Below are positions 41,381-51,328 of a stretch of DNA of 64,000 bases, piece after piece; position 1 is the stretch's first letter; each line of letters opens with the position of its first letter. Source of the stretch: Streptomyces sp. NBC_00353 (lineage in GTDB: Bacteria > Actinomycetota > Actinomycetes > Streptomycetales > Streptomycetaceae); NCBI RefSeq assembly GCF_036108815.1, contig NZ_CP107985.1:3720001-3784000 (forward strand), in the 5' to 3' direction. The notes beneath the pieces were generated by a model. The model did not search any database. It was given only the letters and a program-made list of their open reading frames with translations, and had not been told where the DNA came from. The translations under genes were made by a program, and so were the position numbers.

Positions 41381-42517
41381 CTAGCCCAGGCCGACCGCAG
41401 CCTCGGTGCGCCGCACCGTCGTCGCGATCGTCGCCGAGCCGACCACCCGCGTCCCGTCGTACAGCACGACCGCCTGGCCGGGGGCCACACCCCGTACCGG
41501 CTCGGTGAAGGTGACGTTCAGCGTGCCGTCCACGAGTTCGGCGGTCACCTCGGTCTCGCCGCCGTGGGCGCGGAGCTGCGCGGTGTACGTGCCGGGGCCG
41601 GCCGGGGCCGTGCCGCACCAGCGGGGCTTGATCGCCGTCAGCGCCGTGACGTCGAGGGCCTCCACCGGGCCGACCGTCACCGTGTTGTTCACCGGGGAGA
41701 TGTCGAGGACGTAGCGCGGCTTGCCGTCGGCGGCGGGGTGGCCGATGCGCAGACCCTTGCGCTGACCGATGGTGAACCCGAAGGCGCCCTCGTGGGTACC
41801 GAGCCTGTTGCCGGACTCGTCGAGGATGTCACCCTCGGCCTTGCCGCCGAGACGGTCGGCCAGGAAGCCCTGGGTGTCGCCGTCGGCGATGAAGCAGATG
41901 TCATGGCTGTCGGGCTTCTTCGCCACGGCCAGGCCACGGGCCTCCGCCTCGGCGCGGATCTCGTCCTTGGTGGTGAGGGTGTCGCCGAGCGGGAACATCG
42001 CGTGGGCGAGCTGCCTCTCGTCCAGGACACCGAGGACGTACGACTGGTCCTTGGCCATGTCGGAGGCGCGGTGCAGCTCGCGGCTGCCGTCCTCGTTCAG
42101 CACGACGGTGGCGTAGTGGCCGGTGCAGACGGCGTCGAAGCCGAGAGCGAGCGCCTTGTCGAGCAGCGCCGCGAACTTGATCTTCTCGTTGCAGCGCAGA
42201 CACGGGTTGGGCGTGCGGCCCGCCTCGTACTCCGCGATGAAGTCCTCCACGACGTCCTCGCGGAAGCGTTCCGCCAGGTCCCAGACGTAGAACGGGATGC
42301 CGATGACGTCCGCGGCGCGGCGGGCGTCGCGGGAGTCCTCGATGGTGCAACAGCCGCGCGCTCCGGTACGGAACGACTGCGGGTTCGCGGAGAGGGCGAG
42401 GTGCACACCGGTCACGTCGTGGCCCGCCTCGGCGGCGCGGGCCGCGGCGACGGCGGAGTCGACACCGCCCGACATGGCGGCGAGCACACGGAGGGGGCGC
42501 TGGGAAGTCTGAGTCAT
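41381..42517 (-). CDS. mnmA: tRNA-specific 2-thiouridylase
   Basis: 378 residues. MnmA activates U34 of Lys, Glu and Gln tRNAs with ATP and inserts sulfur to give s2U. The PP-loop SGGVDSAVAA is at about 16-25. The two catalytic cysteines are Cys106 (NPCLRC) and Cys208 (DICFIAD). The C-terminal part has the FTIGQRKGLRIG and MFTEPVRGVAPGQAVVLYDG-type barrel segments. ATG 42517 (MTQTSQRPLRVLAAMSGG) is the family start. A cysteine desulfurase that could supply sulfur lies 0.8 kb away. Confidence 0.96.
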   Translation of the reverse strand: MTQTSQRPLRVLAAMSGGVDSAVAAARAAEAGHDVTGVHLALSANPQSFRTGARGCCTIEDSRDARRAADVIGIPFYVWDLAERFREDVVEDFIAEYEAGRTPNPCLRCNEKIKFAALLDKALALGFDAVCTGHYATVVLNEDGSRELHRASDMAKDQSYVLGVLDERQLAHAMFPLGDTLTTKDEIRAEAEARGLAVAKKPDSHDICFIADGDTQGFLADRLGGKAEGDILDESGNRLGTHEGAFGFTIGQRKGLRIGHPAADGKPRYVLDISPVNNTVTVGPVEALDVTALTAIKPRWCGTAPAGPGTYTAQLRAHGGETEVTAELVDGTLNVTFTEPVRGVAPGQAVVLYDGTRVVGSATIATTVRRTEAAVGLG

Positions 42518-42578
42518 AGCTCCACCAGGGTACGGGGCGCCGGGAACCGAAAGCTCGCGGATATGCGTTGTCGATCTC

Positions 42579-43259
42579 ATGGGGACCAAGAAGGCGGCAG
42601 GCGCCAGGCAGTCGGCGGGGGCCGAGGCGGAGCACGGCATCAGTCGGCGAGGGTTGCTGATCGGCGCTGCTGTCACGGCGGTGGGCACGGCGGCGCTGGC
42701 CCGGGAGAAGCTGGAGCACGCCTGGTGGCGGCTGCCCGGTGTGGAGAAGCCCCGCAAGCCCGGCGAGCTGGATTACGCGCGGGCGCAGTGGACGGCGGCG
42801 TCCCCGGCGAACTGGCGGCGGGCTGACCGCCCCGCCGACTACGCCATAGACCGGGTCGTCATCCATGTGACCCAGGGCAGCTTCCGCGGCGCGGTCAGGG
42901 TCTTCCAGGACCCCGCCCACGGTGCGGCGGCGCACTACGTGGTGCGCAAGGACGGTCATGTGACGCAGATGATCCGTGAGCTGGATGTGGCGTTCCACGC
43001 GGGGAACAAGTCGTACAACGAGCGCAGCGTCGGCATCGAGCACGAGGGGTTCGTGGACCGGCCGCAGGACTTCACGGCCGCGATGTACGAGGCGTCGGCG
43101 CGGCTGTCGGCGGCGATATGCGGGCGGTACGGGATACCGGTGGACCGGACGCACATCATCGGGCATGTGGAGGTGCCTGGCACGGACCACACCGATCCGG
43201 GTCCGCACTGGGGCTGGGACCGGTATATCGAGCTGGTGCGGGCAGCGGGCGCCCGGTGA
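42579..43259 (+). CDS. N-acetylmuramoyl-L-alanine amidase, Tat-exported
   Basis: 226 residues from ATG 42579. The N-terminus has a twin-arginine signal (GISRRGLLIGAAVTAVGTAA), so it should act on the cell wall. The rest is an Amidase_2/PGRP domain: DRVVIHVTQGSFRGAVRVF with the first zinc His, SAHY-type segment AAAHYVVRKDGHVTQMI, ERSVGIEHEGF, and IIGHVEVPGTDHTDPGPHWGWD with the second His and the catalytic acid region. It cleaves the bond between MurNAc and the stem peptide. It is divergent from mnmA and converges on the cysteine desulfurase with a 21-base gap. Confidence 0.92.
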   Translation: MGTKKAAGARQSAGAEAEHGISRRGLLIGAAVTAVGTAALAREKLEHAWWRLPGVEKPRKPGELDYARAQWTAASPANWRRADRPADYAIDRVVIHVTQGSFRGAVRVFQDPAHGAAAHYVVRKDGHVTQMIRELDVAFHAGNKSYNERSVGIEHEGFVDRPQDFTAAMYEASARLSAAICGRYGIPVDRTHIIGHVEVPGTDHTDPGPHWGWDRYIELVRAAGAR

Positions 43260-43280
43260 TCGCGGGGCCCGCCGCCCGGT

Positions 43281-44450
43281 TCAGCTGAGCCCCGCCGTCC
43301 GCGCGCGCTCGACCGCCGGGCCGATCGCCCGGGCGACGTCCTCGACGTCCTGCTTGGTCGAGGTGTGTCCGAGCGAGAACCGCAGCGTGCCGCGGGCCAG
43401 GTCCGGGTCGGTGCCGGTGGCCAGCAGTACGTGGCTGGGCTGGGCGATTCCCGCCGTGCAGGCGGAGCCGGTGGAGCATTCGATGCCCTGGGCGTCCAGC
43501 AGCAGGAGGAGGGAGTCTCCCTCGCAGCCGGGGAAGGTGAAGTGGGCGTTGGCCGGGAGCCGGCCGCCGGGGGCCGGATCGCCACCGAGGATGGCGTCGG
43601 GAACGGCCGCGAGCACGGCCGCGACCAGCTGGTCGCGGAGCCCGCCGATCTCCCGGGAGAACTCCTCCCGGCCGTCGGCGGCGAGCCGGCCTGCCACCGC
43701 GAAGGCGGCGATGGCGGGCACGTCGAGGGTCCCTGAGCGCACATGCCGCTCCTGGCCGCCGCCGTGCAGCACGGGTACGGGGGTGTGGGCGCGGCCGAGC
43801 AGCAGCGCGCCGATGCCGAACGGGCCGCCGATCTTGTGCGCGCTGACGGTCATGGCGGCCAGTCCCGACCGGGCGAAGTCGACTTCCAACTGACCGAAGG
43901 CCTGCACCGCGTCCGAGTGCATCGGCACATCGAACTCACCGGCCACGGCAGCCAGTTCACGTACCGGCATGATGGTGCCGATCTCGTTGTTGGCCCACAT
44001 CACGGTGACCATCGCGACATCGTCGGGGTTGCGCGCGATCGCCTCGCGCAGCGCGTCCGGGTGGACGCGGCCGTAGGCGTCGACGGGGAGGTATTCGACG
44101 GTCGCACCCTCGTGTTCGGCGAGCCAGTCGACGGCGTCCAGCACGGCGTGGTGCTCGACGGGACCGGCGAGTACGCGGGTGCGCCGGGGGTCGGCGTCGC
44201 GGCGGGCCCAGTAGAGGCCCTTCACGGCGAGGTTGTCGGCCTCGGTACCGCCGGAGGTGAAGACCACCTCGCTGGGGCGTGCGCCGAGGGCGTCGGCGAG
44301 GGTCTCTCTCGCCTCCTCGACGGTACGGCGGGCCCGGCGCCCGGAGGCGTGCAGTGAGGACGCGTTACCGGTGACGGCGAGCTGGGCGGTCATCGCCGCG
44401 ATCGCCTCCGGAAGCATCGGCGTGGTCGCGGCGTGGTCGAGGTAAGCCAT
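43281..44450 (-). CDS. Cysteine desulfurase (NifS/IscS type)
   Basis: 389 residues from ATG 44450 (MAYLDHAATTPMLPEAI). A PLP enzyme that removes sulfur from cysteine and holds it as a persulfide. The PLP lysine is Lys206 in VSAHKIGGPFG. The active cysteine is Cys331 in STGSACTAGIAQ, the compact class I loop arrangement. EVVFTSGGTEADNLAVKG and VMWANNEIGT are further signatures. No iscU or suf gene is adjacent; with mnmA nearby on the same strand, sulfur delivery for tRNA thiolation is the likely role. Confidence 0.95.
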   Translation of the reverse strand: MAYLDHAATTPMLPEAIAAMTAQLAVTGNASSLHASGRRARRTVEEARETLADALGARPSEVVFTSGGTEADNLAVKGLYWARRDADPRRTRVLAGPVEHHAVLDAVDWLAEHEGATVEYLPVDAYGRVHPDALREAIARNPDDVAMVTVMWANNEIGTIMPVRELAAVAGEFDVPMHSDAVQAFGQLEVDFARSGLAAMTVSAHKIGGPFGIGALLLGRAHTPVPVLHGGGQERHVRSGTLDVPAIAAFAVAGRLAADGREEFSREIGGLRDQLVAAVLAAVPDAILGGDPAPGGRLPANAHFTFPGCEGDSLLLLLDAQGIECSTGSACTAGIAQPSHVLLATGTDPDLARGTLRFSLGHTSTKQDVEDVARAIGPAVERARTAGLS

Positions 44451-44604
44451 GGTGGGCTCGATTCTACGAGCCCGGGGCGGGGCGTATGCCGGGCGCATCG
44501 CAGTCCGTACCCGCGCACGGCGGACAGGTGTCGTGCCACCTGCCCGAACCGGAGCCCGAACCGGAGCCCGATCCGGCCGGGGCGGCGCCGCAGGACGCCG
44601 TCGG

Positions 44605-44937
44605 TCAGCTGCCGAAGCTCCAGGAGACGGTGCCGTTTCCGGTGACCAGGAAGGCCAGGACGACGAGGTCGGCGATGCCGAGGGCGAGTCCGAGGAGGGC
44701 GCGGCCGCGGCGGGCGGTGGAGCGGGCAAGGGCGATGACCGCCATCACGATGGCGATCGGGCCGAGCACGATGTTCATCACAAGGAGGCCGATCAGCCCG
44801 AGCACGAAAGAGGCGACGGCCAGACCGTCGGCGTCCCGGGTGCTCCTCCTGCGGCCGACGGGCCGCGTGGCGTCATCCCCGGCGGTGGCGGCTTCCGTGC
44901 CGATGCCGGCTCGGCGGGCGAATGCGGTGAGTGTCAT
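44605..44937 (-). CDS. DUF4190 membrane protein
   Basis: 110 residues from ATG 44937. A polar N-terminal 40 residues is followed by two hydrophobic segments, GLAVASFVLGLIGLLVMNIVLGPIAIV (read as one region, residues about 38-64) and GLALGIADLVVLAFLV, with LARSTARRGRALLG between them. That pattern is the DUF4190 family; the function is unknown. Spacer 44451-44604 shows repeated GAGCCCGAACCG units (44551-44575) and no gene. Confidence 0.75.
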   Translation of the reverse strand: MTLTAFARRAGIGTEAATAGDDATRPVGRRRSTRDADGLAVASFVLGLIGLLVMNIVLGPIAIVMAVIALARSTARRGRALLGLALGIADLVVLAFLVTGNGTVSWSFGS

Positions 44938-44994
44938 GGTGCGGGCTCCTTCGTCTCTGTCATTGGCTCGAACGTCGGATCGGAACAGGCCGGA

Positions 44995-45156
44995 TCAGTG
45001 TGACCGGCGGTGTGCGCCCAGCCGCTCACGGACCGCGAAGATCAGCAGCCAGCAGCCGATCGCGGCGGCGAGGGCGAGGGTCAGCGGGAGCGGAATCTGG
45101 ACCACCGCCCCGAGGACGACCCCCAGCAGGAGCAGGGCGGCGACGAGGATGATCAT
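44995..45156 (-). CDS. 53-residue hydrophobic membrane protein
   Basis: From ATG 45156 (MIILVAALLLLGVVLGAVVQ) with GGAAAGG 7 bases upstream. Two membrane segments, the second around LALAAAIGCWLLIFAV, are separated by a short IPLP turn, and the end RERLGAHRRSH is basic. The type resembles small hydrophobic proteins common beside other small membrane genes in Streptomyces. Function unknown. It precedes the DUF4190 gene by 57 bases on the same strand. Confidence 0.62.
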   Translation of the reverse strand: MIILVAALLLLGVVLGAVVQIPLPLTLALAAAIGCWLLIFAVRERLGAHRRSH

Positions 45157-45232
45157 GTTCGGCCTTTCCGCGAGTTCTCGGGGCACTCGGACACTCTGCG
45201 CGCTGTGCGCCTATTTGAGAGTACGAGTGTTC

Positions 45233-45246
45233 ACTGACTTGTCAGT
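45233..45246. promoter_or_regulatory. Inverted repeat in the FabR-like gene's control region
   Basis: ACTGAC-TT-GTCAGT has perfect 6-base arms and lies 54 bases upstream of the TetR-type start, between it and the divergent small membrane gene. It is a fair candidate for the regulator's own operator. A second motif, TTGTTTACTGA, lies at 45284-45294 just before the start. Confidence 0.45.
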
Positions 45247-45299
45247 CTAGACCCGTCCACCCCTTCCGTGGTCCGGAGAACAGTTGTTTACTGAATGGC

Positions 45300-45929
45300 A
45301 TGAGTCACACCGTCGGCATCCGCCAGACCCAGAAGCTGAAAACCCGTCAGGCACTGCTGGACGCCGCGCTCCAGTTGTTGGAGCACCAGAGCCTGAGCAG
45401 CCTGGGACTGCGCGAGGTGACGCGGGCGGTGGGCGTCGCGCCGACCGCCTTCTACCGGCACTTCGACGACACCGCCGCGCTCGGCGTGGCACTCGTCGAG
45501 GAAGCGCTCGGCAGCCTGCACGGGGTGATCGGCGCGATCCTCGCCGAGACGGGCGACAGCGAGGCCCGGCTGGACCGCAGCGTCGAGCTGATCACCCGTC
45601 ACGTACGTGAGCAGCCGGCCCACTTCCGCTTCATCGCCCGTGAACAGCACGGCGGTGTCGGTCCGGTGCGCGAGGCGATAGCCGCCCAACTGCGGCGATT
45701 CGCCGAGGAGGTGGCCGAAGCGCTCGCAGCGGAGCCGGAGTCGCGGGGCTGGACCGGCGAGGACCTGCTGATGCTGGGCGGTCTCTACGTCGACCACATG
45801 GTGATCACGGCCTCCGCGATGCTGGATGCCGGCCCGGCCGGCGAGGCCCAGGTGGCCGAGGTCACCCGCCGGCGGCTGCGGCTCGTCACCCTCGGCAGAC
45901 ACCATTGGCTGGACGGCGCCGACACCTGA
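45300..45929 (+). CDS. TetR-family regulator, FabR/DesT-like
   Basis: 209 residues from ATG 45300. The DNA-binding part is SLGLREVTRAVGVAPTAFYRHFDD (helix-turn-helix at about residues 38-61). Its overall pattern (QKLKTRQALLDAAL, APTAFYRHF, HFRFIAREQHGG, VREAIAAQLRRFAEEVAEAL) closely resembles FabR and DesT, repressors that sense acyl-CoA saturation and control unsaturated fatty-acid genes. No desaturase is next to it; the nearest lipid-related gene is the thioesterase it converges on. The specific role is inference. Confidence 0.82.
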   Translation: MSHTVGIRQTQKLKTRQALLDAALQLLEHQSLSSLGLREVTRAVGVAPTAFYRHFDDTAALGVALVEEALGSLHGVIGAILAETGDSEARLDRSVELITRHVREQPAHFRFIAREQHGGVGPVREAIAAQLRRFAEEVAEALAAEPESRGWTGEDLLMLGGLYVDHMVITASAMLDAGPAGEAQVAEVTRRRLRLVTLGRHHWLDGADT

Positions 45930-46155
45930 GGGCTCTCCCGTACAGGAGGACACCCCGGCCGGGCCGACCGCCGCGCTCACTCGCTGTCTGCAGGTGGAAC
46001 GGACGGGTCCGCGCACAGCCGGGCGCCGCATCGAGACCGAGCACGGAGGCTTCGAGGCGCCCGGCATGCTCGGTGGCGGGGACCGGTCCACGGGTCCGGA
46101 GCAGCAGGATCGAGAACAGCCGCTCGGATTTCACGCGGCCCGGACTCCTGGAATA

Positions 46156-46205
46156 CCGGACGCCGAAATACCTGACGCCCTCACATCAGGTATTCCGGCG
46201 TCCGG
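46156..46205. terminator. Strong bidirectional terminator
   Basis: CCGGACGCCGAAATACCTGA (46156-46175) and TCAGGTATTCCGGCGTCCGG (46186-46205) are 20-base arms with one mismatch and a 10-base loop. It lies between the convergent regulator and thioesterase genes, ending 10 bases from the thioesterase stop. A third partial copy (GGAATACCGGACGCC) overlaps the left arm at 46150-46164. The remaining spacer 45930-46149 shows no gene. Confidence 0.8.
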
Positions 46206-46215
46206 GCACGGTGGC

Positions 46216-47061
46216 TCAGCTGCGCGGGGCTCGGGCCAACTGGCGGGACTGGGCGACCAACCGGTCGGCGCTGTCCCAGACGTCCGCGTCCTCCTCCAGG
46301 AAGCCGCCCGCGAGGTTGCGGGTGGTGATGGAGACACGCAGCGGGCCGGGCGCCGGGCGGCAACGGATGTGGGTGGTGAGCTCGATGGTCGGCGTCCAGC
46401 CCTTGAGACCCAGCTCGAACGAGGTCGGCGGCAGCGCGTCGACGGTGAGCAGCAGGGAGTACGGGTCGGCATCGCGCCCGTCCGCGAGGCCGAACCAGCC
46501 GCGCATCTCGCCCTTGCCGGACGGGGCGCCGATGGCCCAGCCGACGGTCGACGGGTCGAGCTTGATGTTGAGCCGCTCGGTGATCGCGGAACTGCCGGGG
46601 ATGGGCGCCGGGCCGTCGCCCGGGCCGAAGCACTGCTCGATCGGCGCCATGGCCGGCGGCTTCGCCGACGTGCGGATGTCGTCGGAGAGCGAGTCCAGGT
46701 CGCCGTAGGTGCCCAGCACCCGGATGCGCTCGACCTCGGTGCCGTCCTCCGCGTACTGGAAGAGCGACGCCTGACCGGTGGAGAGGGTACGGCCGGTGCG
46801 GACGACCTGCGTTCGGATCAGCGCGGGGCCGGGAACCGACGCGGTGAGGTAGTGCGCGGAGACCGAGAAGGGGTCGGAGTGCGGCAGGGCCTCGCCGAGC
46901 GCGCGACCGAGCATGGCCAGTAGATACCCGCCGTTGACGGCGTGGATGATCGTCCAGCCCGCGGAGAGCTCGGCGTCGTAGACGCCTTCTTCGCGAAGGG
47001 TGACGGCGGTGTCCCTGTCGAACTCGCTGTCGCCGATGAGTGCCTGAGCTGCCTGTGCCAT
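46216..47061 (-). CDS. Acyl-CoA thioesterase family protein
   Basis: 281 residues from ATG 47061 (MAQAAQALIGDSEFDRDT). It has two consecutive hotdog-like halves: the first with VYDAELSAGWTIIHAVNGGYLLAMLGRAL and SAHYLTASVPGPALIR, the second with TIELTTHIRCRPAPGPLRVSITTRNLAGGFLEEDADVWDS (parts of residues about 225-265). This is the TesB-like thioesterase superfamily found in actinobacteria. It probably hydrolyses acyl-CoA. A GTG 9 bases upstream is an alternative start. Confidence 0.82.
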   Translation of the reverse strand: MAQAAQALIGDSEFDRDTAVTLREEGVYDAELSAGWTIIHAVNGGYLLAMLGRALGEALPHSDPFSVSAHYLTASVPGPALIRTQVVRTGRTLSTGQASLFQYAEDGTEVERIRVLGTYGDLDSLSDDIRTSAKPPAMAPIEQCFGPGDGPAPIPGSSAITERLNIKLDPSTVGWAIGAPSGKGEMRGWFGLADGRDADPYSLLLTVDALPPTSFELGLKGWTPTIELTTHIRCRPAPGPLRVSITTRNLAGGFLEEDADVWDSADRLVAQSRQLARAPRS

Positions 47062-47079
47062 GAGATGCACCGTACACCG

Positions 47080-47085
47080 ATTGTA
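47080..47085 (-). promoter_or_regulatory. Candidate -10 of the thioesterase gene
   Basis: TACAAT on the minus strand (47085-47080) is a good -10 in this GC-rich sequence, 19 bases before the ATG, which implies a very short 5' leader. The overlapping plus-strand motif TTGTATTACTGA (47082-47093) resembles TTGTTTACTGA in front of the FabR-like gene. Confidence 0.4.
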
Positions 47086-47150
47086 TTACTGAGCGGTAGC
47101 TTTTTTGATTCGGTGATGTGTCGGCGTATTGCGACTCGAACCATGGCCGG

Positions 47151-47822
47151 TCAGGTGGCGGCGGAGCCCTCCTCGGCCGCGGCCGAGGAACGCTTGTACG
47201 CGCGGGGCGCCCGCCAGTGGAAACGCATCGCCAGCAGCCGCAGAACAAAGGCGGTGATCACGGCGGTGCCGCTGGTGAAGGCGTTGATCGTGCCGAAGCG
47301 GATGCACAGCACGATCATGGCTGCGCCGACCATCGCGGGCACGGCGTACAGATCGCGGTCCCAGCGCAGCAGCGAAGGCGTCTCATTGGCGAGTACGTCA
47401 CGCAGCACACCACCGCCGACCGCGGTGGCCAGGCCCAGGGCCGCCGAAGCGGTGAGGCCCAGGCCGTAGTCGTACGCCTTGACGGTGCCGGTGACACAGA
47501 ACAGTCCGAGGCCCGCCGCGTCGAAGACGTTGACCGCCACCTGGATCCGCTCGACGTGCGGATGCAGGAAGAAGACCAGGCCGGCGGCGAGCAGCGGGGT
47601 GAGGAAGTAGCCGAGATCGGTGAAGGCGGCGGGTGGCACCGCCCCGATGATCAGATCACGGAACAGCCCTCCGCCCAGCGCTGTCACCTCGGCGAGCACC
47701 GCGATGCCGAAGACATCGAAGTTCTTGCGTACGGCGAGCAGTGCGCCGGAGATCGCGAAGACAAAAATTCCGACGATGTCGAGCGCATGCTGGACGGAGG
47801 GCGTGAACAGTTCGTTGAGCAC
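47151..47822 (-). CDS. TRIC-type cation channel (UPF0126) protein
   Basis: 223 residues from GTG 47822. Six or seven membrane segments with the repeated glycine motifs of the family: GIFVFAISGALLAVRKNFDVFGI, TALGGGLFRDLIIGAVPP, and in the second half GLATAVGGGVLRDVLANETPSLL. Prokaryotic TRIC homologs are homotrimeric potassium-permeable channels. The start is only 18 bases after the stop of the last ABC-transporter gene, so it may be carried on that transcript, although no ribosome site is visible. Confidence 0.9.
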   Translation of the reverse strand: MLNELFTPSVQHALDIVGIFVFAISGALLAVRKNFDVFGIAVLAEVTALGGGLFRDLIIGAVPPAAFTDLGYFLTPLLAAGLVFFLHPHVERIQVAVNVFDAAGLGLFCVTGTVKAYDYGLGLTASAALGLATAVGGGVLRDVLANETPSLLRWDRDLYAVPAMVGAAMIVLCIRFGTINAFTSGTAVITAFVLRLLAMRFHWRAPRAYKRSSAAAEEGSAAT

Positions 47823-47840
47823 CGGGCAATTGTGCCGGTA

Positions 47841-49196
<1,356 letters not shown>

Positions 49197-49219
49197 GTCG
49201 CTCACCTCATTCGCCTCGC

Positions 49220-50308
49220 TCACAGCTTCGGCGCAATCTCTTCGGTCCAGATCCGGGTGCGCTCCTCGGGTGCCATGTGGCAGGCCGAGTAGTGCCCGTC
49301 GCCGACCAGCTTCAGCTCGGGACGTGTGGTGCGGGTGATGTCGCCCTTGGGCACGTCCGCGTACGGGCAGCGCGGGTTGAAGGCGCAGCCGCTCGGGATG
49401 TTGATCAGCGACGGCGGCTGGCCCTTGACGGGGATCAGCCGTTCGGTCTGCTCGCGGTCGATGCGCGGCATCGAGGTGAGCAGCCCCCAGGTGTACGGGT
49501 GCTGGGCCTCGTAGAAGACCTGCTCCGCGGGGCCGCGCTCGATGCACCGGCCGCCGTACATCACCAGCAGCTCGTCGGCCATCTCGGCGACGACACCCAG
49601 GTCGTGGGTGATCATGATGACGGCGGAGCCGAACTCCTTCTGCAGGTCCCGGATCAGGTCCAGGATCTGCGCCTGGACGGTGACGTCCAGGGCGGTGGTC
49701 GGCTCGTCGGCGATCAGCAGCTCGGGGTTGTTGACCAGTGCCATCGCGATCATGGCGCGCTGGCGCATACCGCCGGAGAACTCGTGCGGATAGGCGTCGA
49801 CCCGCTTGTGCGGTTCGGGGATGCCGACCCGGTCGAGCATCTCGATCGCGCGTGTACGGGCGATCTTCTTGCTGACCTTGTTGTGGACCCGGTAGGCCTC
49901 CACGATCTGCGCGCCGACCGTGTAGTACGGGTGCATCGCGGAGAGCGGGTCCTGGAAGATCATCGCCATCTTGCGGCCGCGCAGTTCGCGCACCCGGTCG
50001 GCGGTGGCCCCGATCAGTTCCTCGCCGTCCAGCCAGACCTCGCCGGAGATCCGGGCGTTGGGGGCCGTGCGGTGCAGACCCATCACGCCGAGCGAGGTGA
50101 CGGACTTGCCGGAGCCGGACTCGCCGACGATGCCGAGGGTCTGCCCCGGCTTCACGTCGAAGCTGACGCCGTCGACCGACTTGACCAGGCCGTCGTCCGT
50201 CTGGAAGTGGATGCGCAGATCCCGTACGGAGAGGAAGGCCTCGTCGTCGCCGGAACGCCGGCCGGCCACCGGCTCGCCCGGCGCCTCGGTCTTGGAAACC
50301 TCACTCAC
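49220..50308 (-). CDS. Oligopeptide ABC transporter ATPase (DppD/OppD type)
   Basis: 362 residues. Walker A GESGSGKSV, Q-loop MIFQDPLSAMHPYYTV, signature HEFSGGMRQRAMIAMAL, Walker B ELLIADEP, H-loop MITHDLGVVAEMAD. The C-terminal extension with three cysteines (SGCAFNPRCPYAD, SACHMAP) is typical of dipeptide/oligopeptide importers. GTG 50308 overlaps the permease stop as GTGA, so translation is coupled. It pairs with the following ATPase as a heterodimer. Confidence 0.95.
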   Translation of the reverse strand: MSEVSKTEAPGEPVAGRRSGDDEAFLSVRDLRIHFQTDDGLVKSVDGVSFDVKPGQTLGIVGESGSGKSVTSLGVMGLHRTAPNARISGEVWLDGEELIGATADRVRELRGRKMAMIFQDPLSAMHPYYTVGAQIVEAYRVHNKVSKKIARTRAIEMLDRVGIPEPHKRVDAYPHEFSGGMRQRAMIAMALVNNPELLIADEPTTALDVTVQAQILDLIRDLQKEFGSAVIMITHDLGVVAEMADELLVMYGGRCIERGPAEQVFYEAQHPYTWGLLTSMPRIDREQTERLIPVKGQPPSLINIPSGCAFNPRCPYADVPKGDITRTTRPELKLVGDGHYSACHMAPEERTRIWTEEIAPKL

Positions 50309-51315
50309 GAGAGCCTCACCCTGGGGTCGATGGCGGCGTACACCAGATCCACCAGCAGATTGCAGATGACGATGAAGAAAGCGGCGACGAGCGTCACGCC
50401 CATGACGATCGGAAGGTCGTTGTCCTGCACGCTCTTGACGGCGTACTGGCCGAGTCCGGGGAAGGAGAACACGGTCTCGGTGATCACCGCGCCGCCGAGC
50501 AGCAGACCGAAGTCCATGCCGAAGATGGTGACGATGGGGGTCAGCGCGGCCCGCAGCCCGTGCTTGCCGATGACCCGGCTCTCCTTGAGGCCCTTGGCGC
50601 GGGCCGTACGGATGTAGTCCTCACCCATGGTCTCCAGCATTCCGGCCCGGGTGAGCCGGGCGTAGAGCGCGGAGTAGAGGAAGGCGAGCGAACACCACGG
50701 GATCAGCAGATTCCATGCCCAGTCGGCCGGATTGTCCGTGAACGCGACGTAGTTGACGCCTTCCCAGATCGGCCACTGCACGGTGAGGACGCCGAGCGCC
50801 AACATGCCGGTGAAGAAGATCGGGAGGGAGACGCCGGCCAGGGCGACGCCCATGAAGAAACGGTCCAGCAGCGAACCCCGCTTGAGGGCGGAGACGACAC
50901 CGATGGCGATGCCGCTGATCAGCCAGATCACGGCGGCACCGACGGCCAGGGACAGCGTCACCGGGATGCGCTGGGTGAGCTGGGGCCAGACCTCGACGTG
51001 ACGCTTGAAGGAGTAGCCGAAGCACGGGGCGTGGCACTGCGAGGCGTCGGGGCCGAAGTTGTAGGTGGCGCCGACGAAGATCTGCTTGATGAAGTGCCAG
51101 TACTGCGTGTAGAGCGGCTGGTCGAGACCCAGGTTGTGCTTGACCGCGGCAATGGACTGGGGATTGGCATCCTTGCCCACATACTGCGCGGCGAGCTGGT
51201 CCATCGTCTGCCCGGCCAGCCGGGGGACGAGGAAGAAAATCGCGAAGGTGACTGCGCTGACGATCAGCAGCAACAGCACCGCGCCGAAGACGCGTCGAAT
51301 GATGTACGCAGCCAC
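50305..51315 (-). CDS. Oligopeptide ABC transporter permease (DppB/OppB type)
   Basis: 336 residues from GTG 51315. Six membrane segments; the first is AAYIIRRVFGAVLLLLIVSAVTFAIFFLVPR (residues 2-32), then a long external loop to about residue 115. The EAA motif, contact site for the ATPase, is DYIRTARAKGLKESRVIGKHGLRAALTP. Its stop overlaps the start of the DppD-type ATPase. It is separated from the binding-protein gene by 145 bases with a very large hairpin. Confidence 0.95.
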   Translation of the reverse strand: MAAYIIRRVFGAVLLLLIVSAVTFAIFFLVPRLAGQTMDQLAAQYVGKDANPQSIAAVKHNLGLDQPLYTQYWHFIKQIFVGATYNFGPDASQCHAPCFGYSFKRHVEVWPQLTQRIPVTLSLAVGAAVIWLISGIAIGVVSALKRGSLLDRFFMGVALAGVSLPIFFTGMLALGVLTVQWPIWEGVNYVAFTDNPADWAWNLLIPWCSLAFLYSALYARLTRAGMLETMGEDYIRTARAKGLKESRVIGKHGLRAALTPIVTIFGMDFGLLLGGAVITETVFSFPGLGQYAVKSVQDNDLPIVMGVTLVAAFFIVICNLLVDLVYAAIDPRVRLS

Positions 51316-51328
51316 AGCTGTCCGGCGG

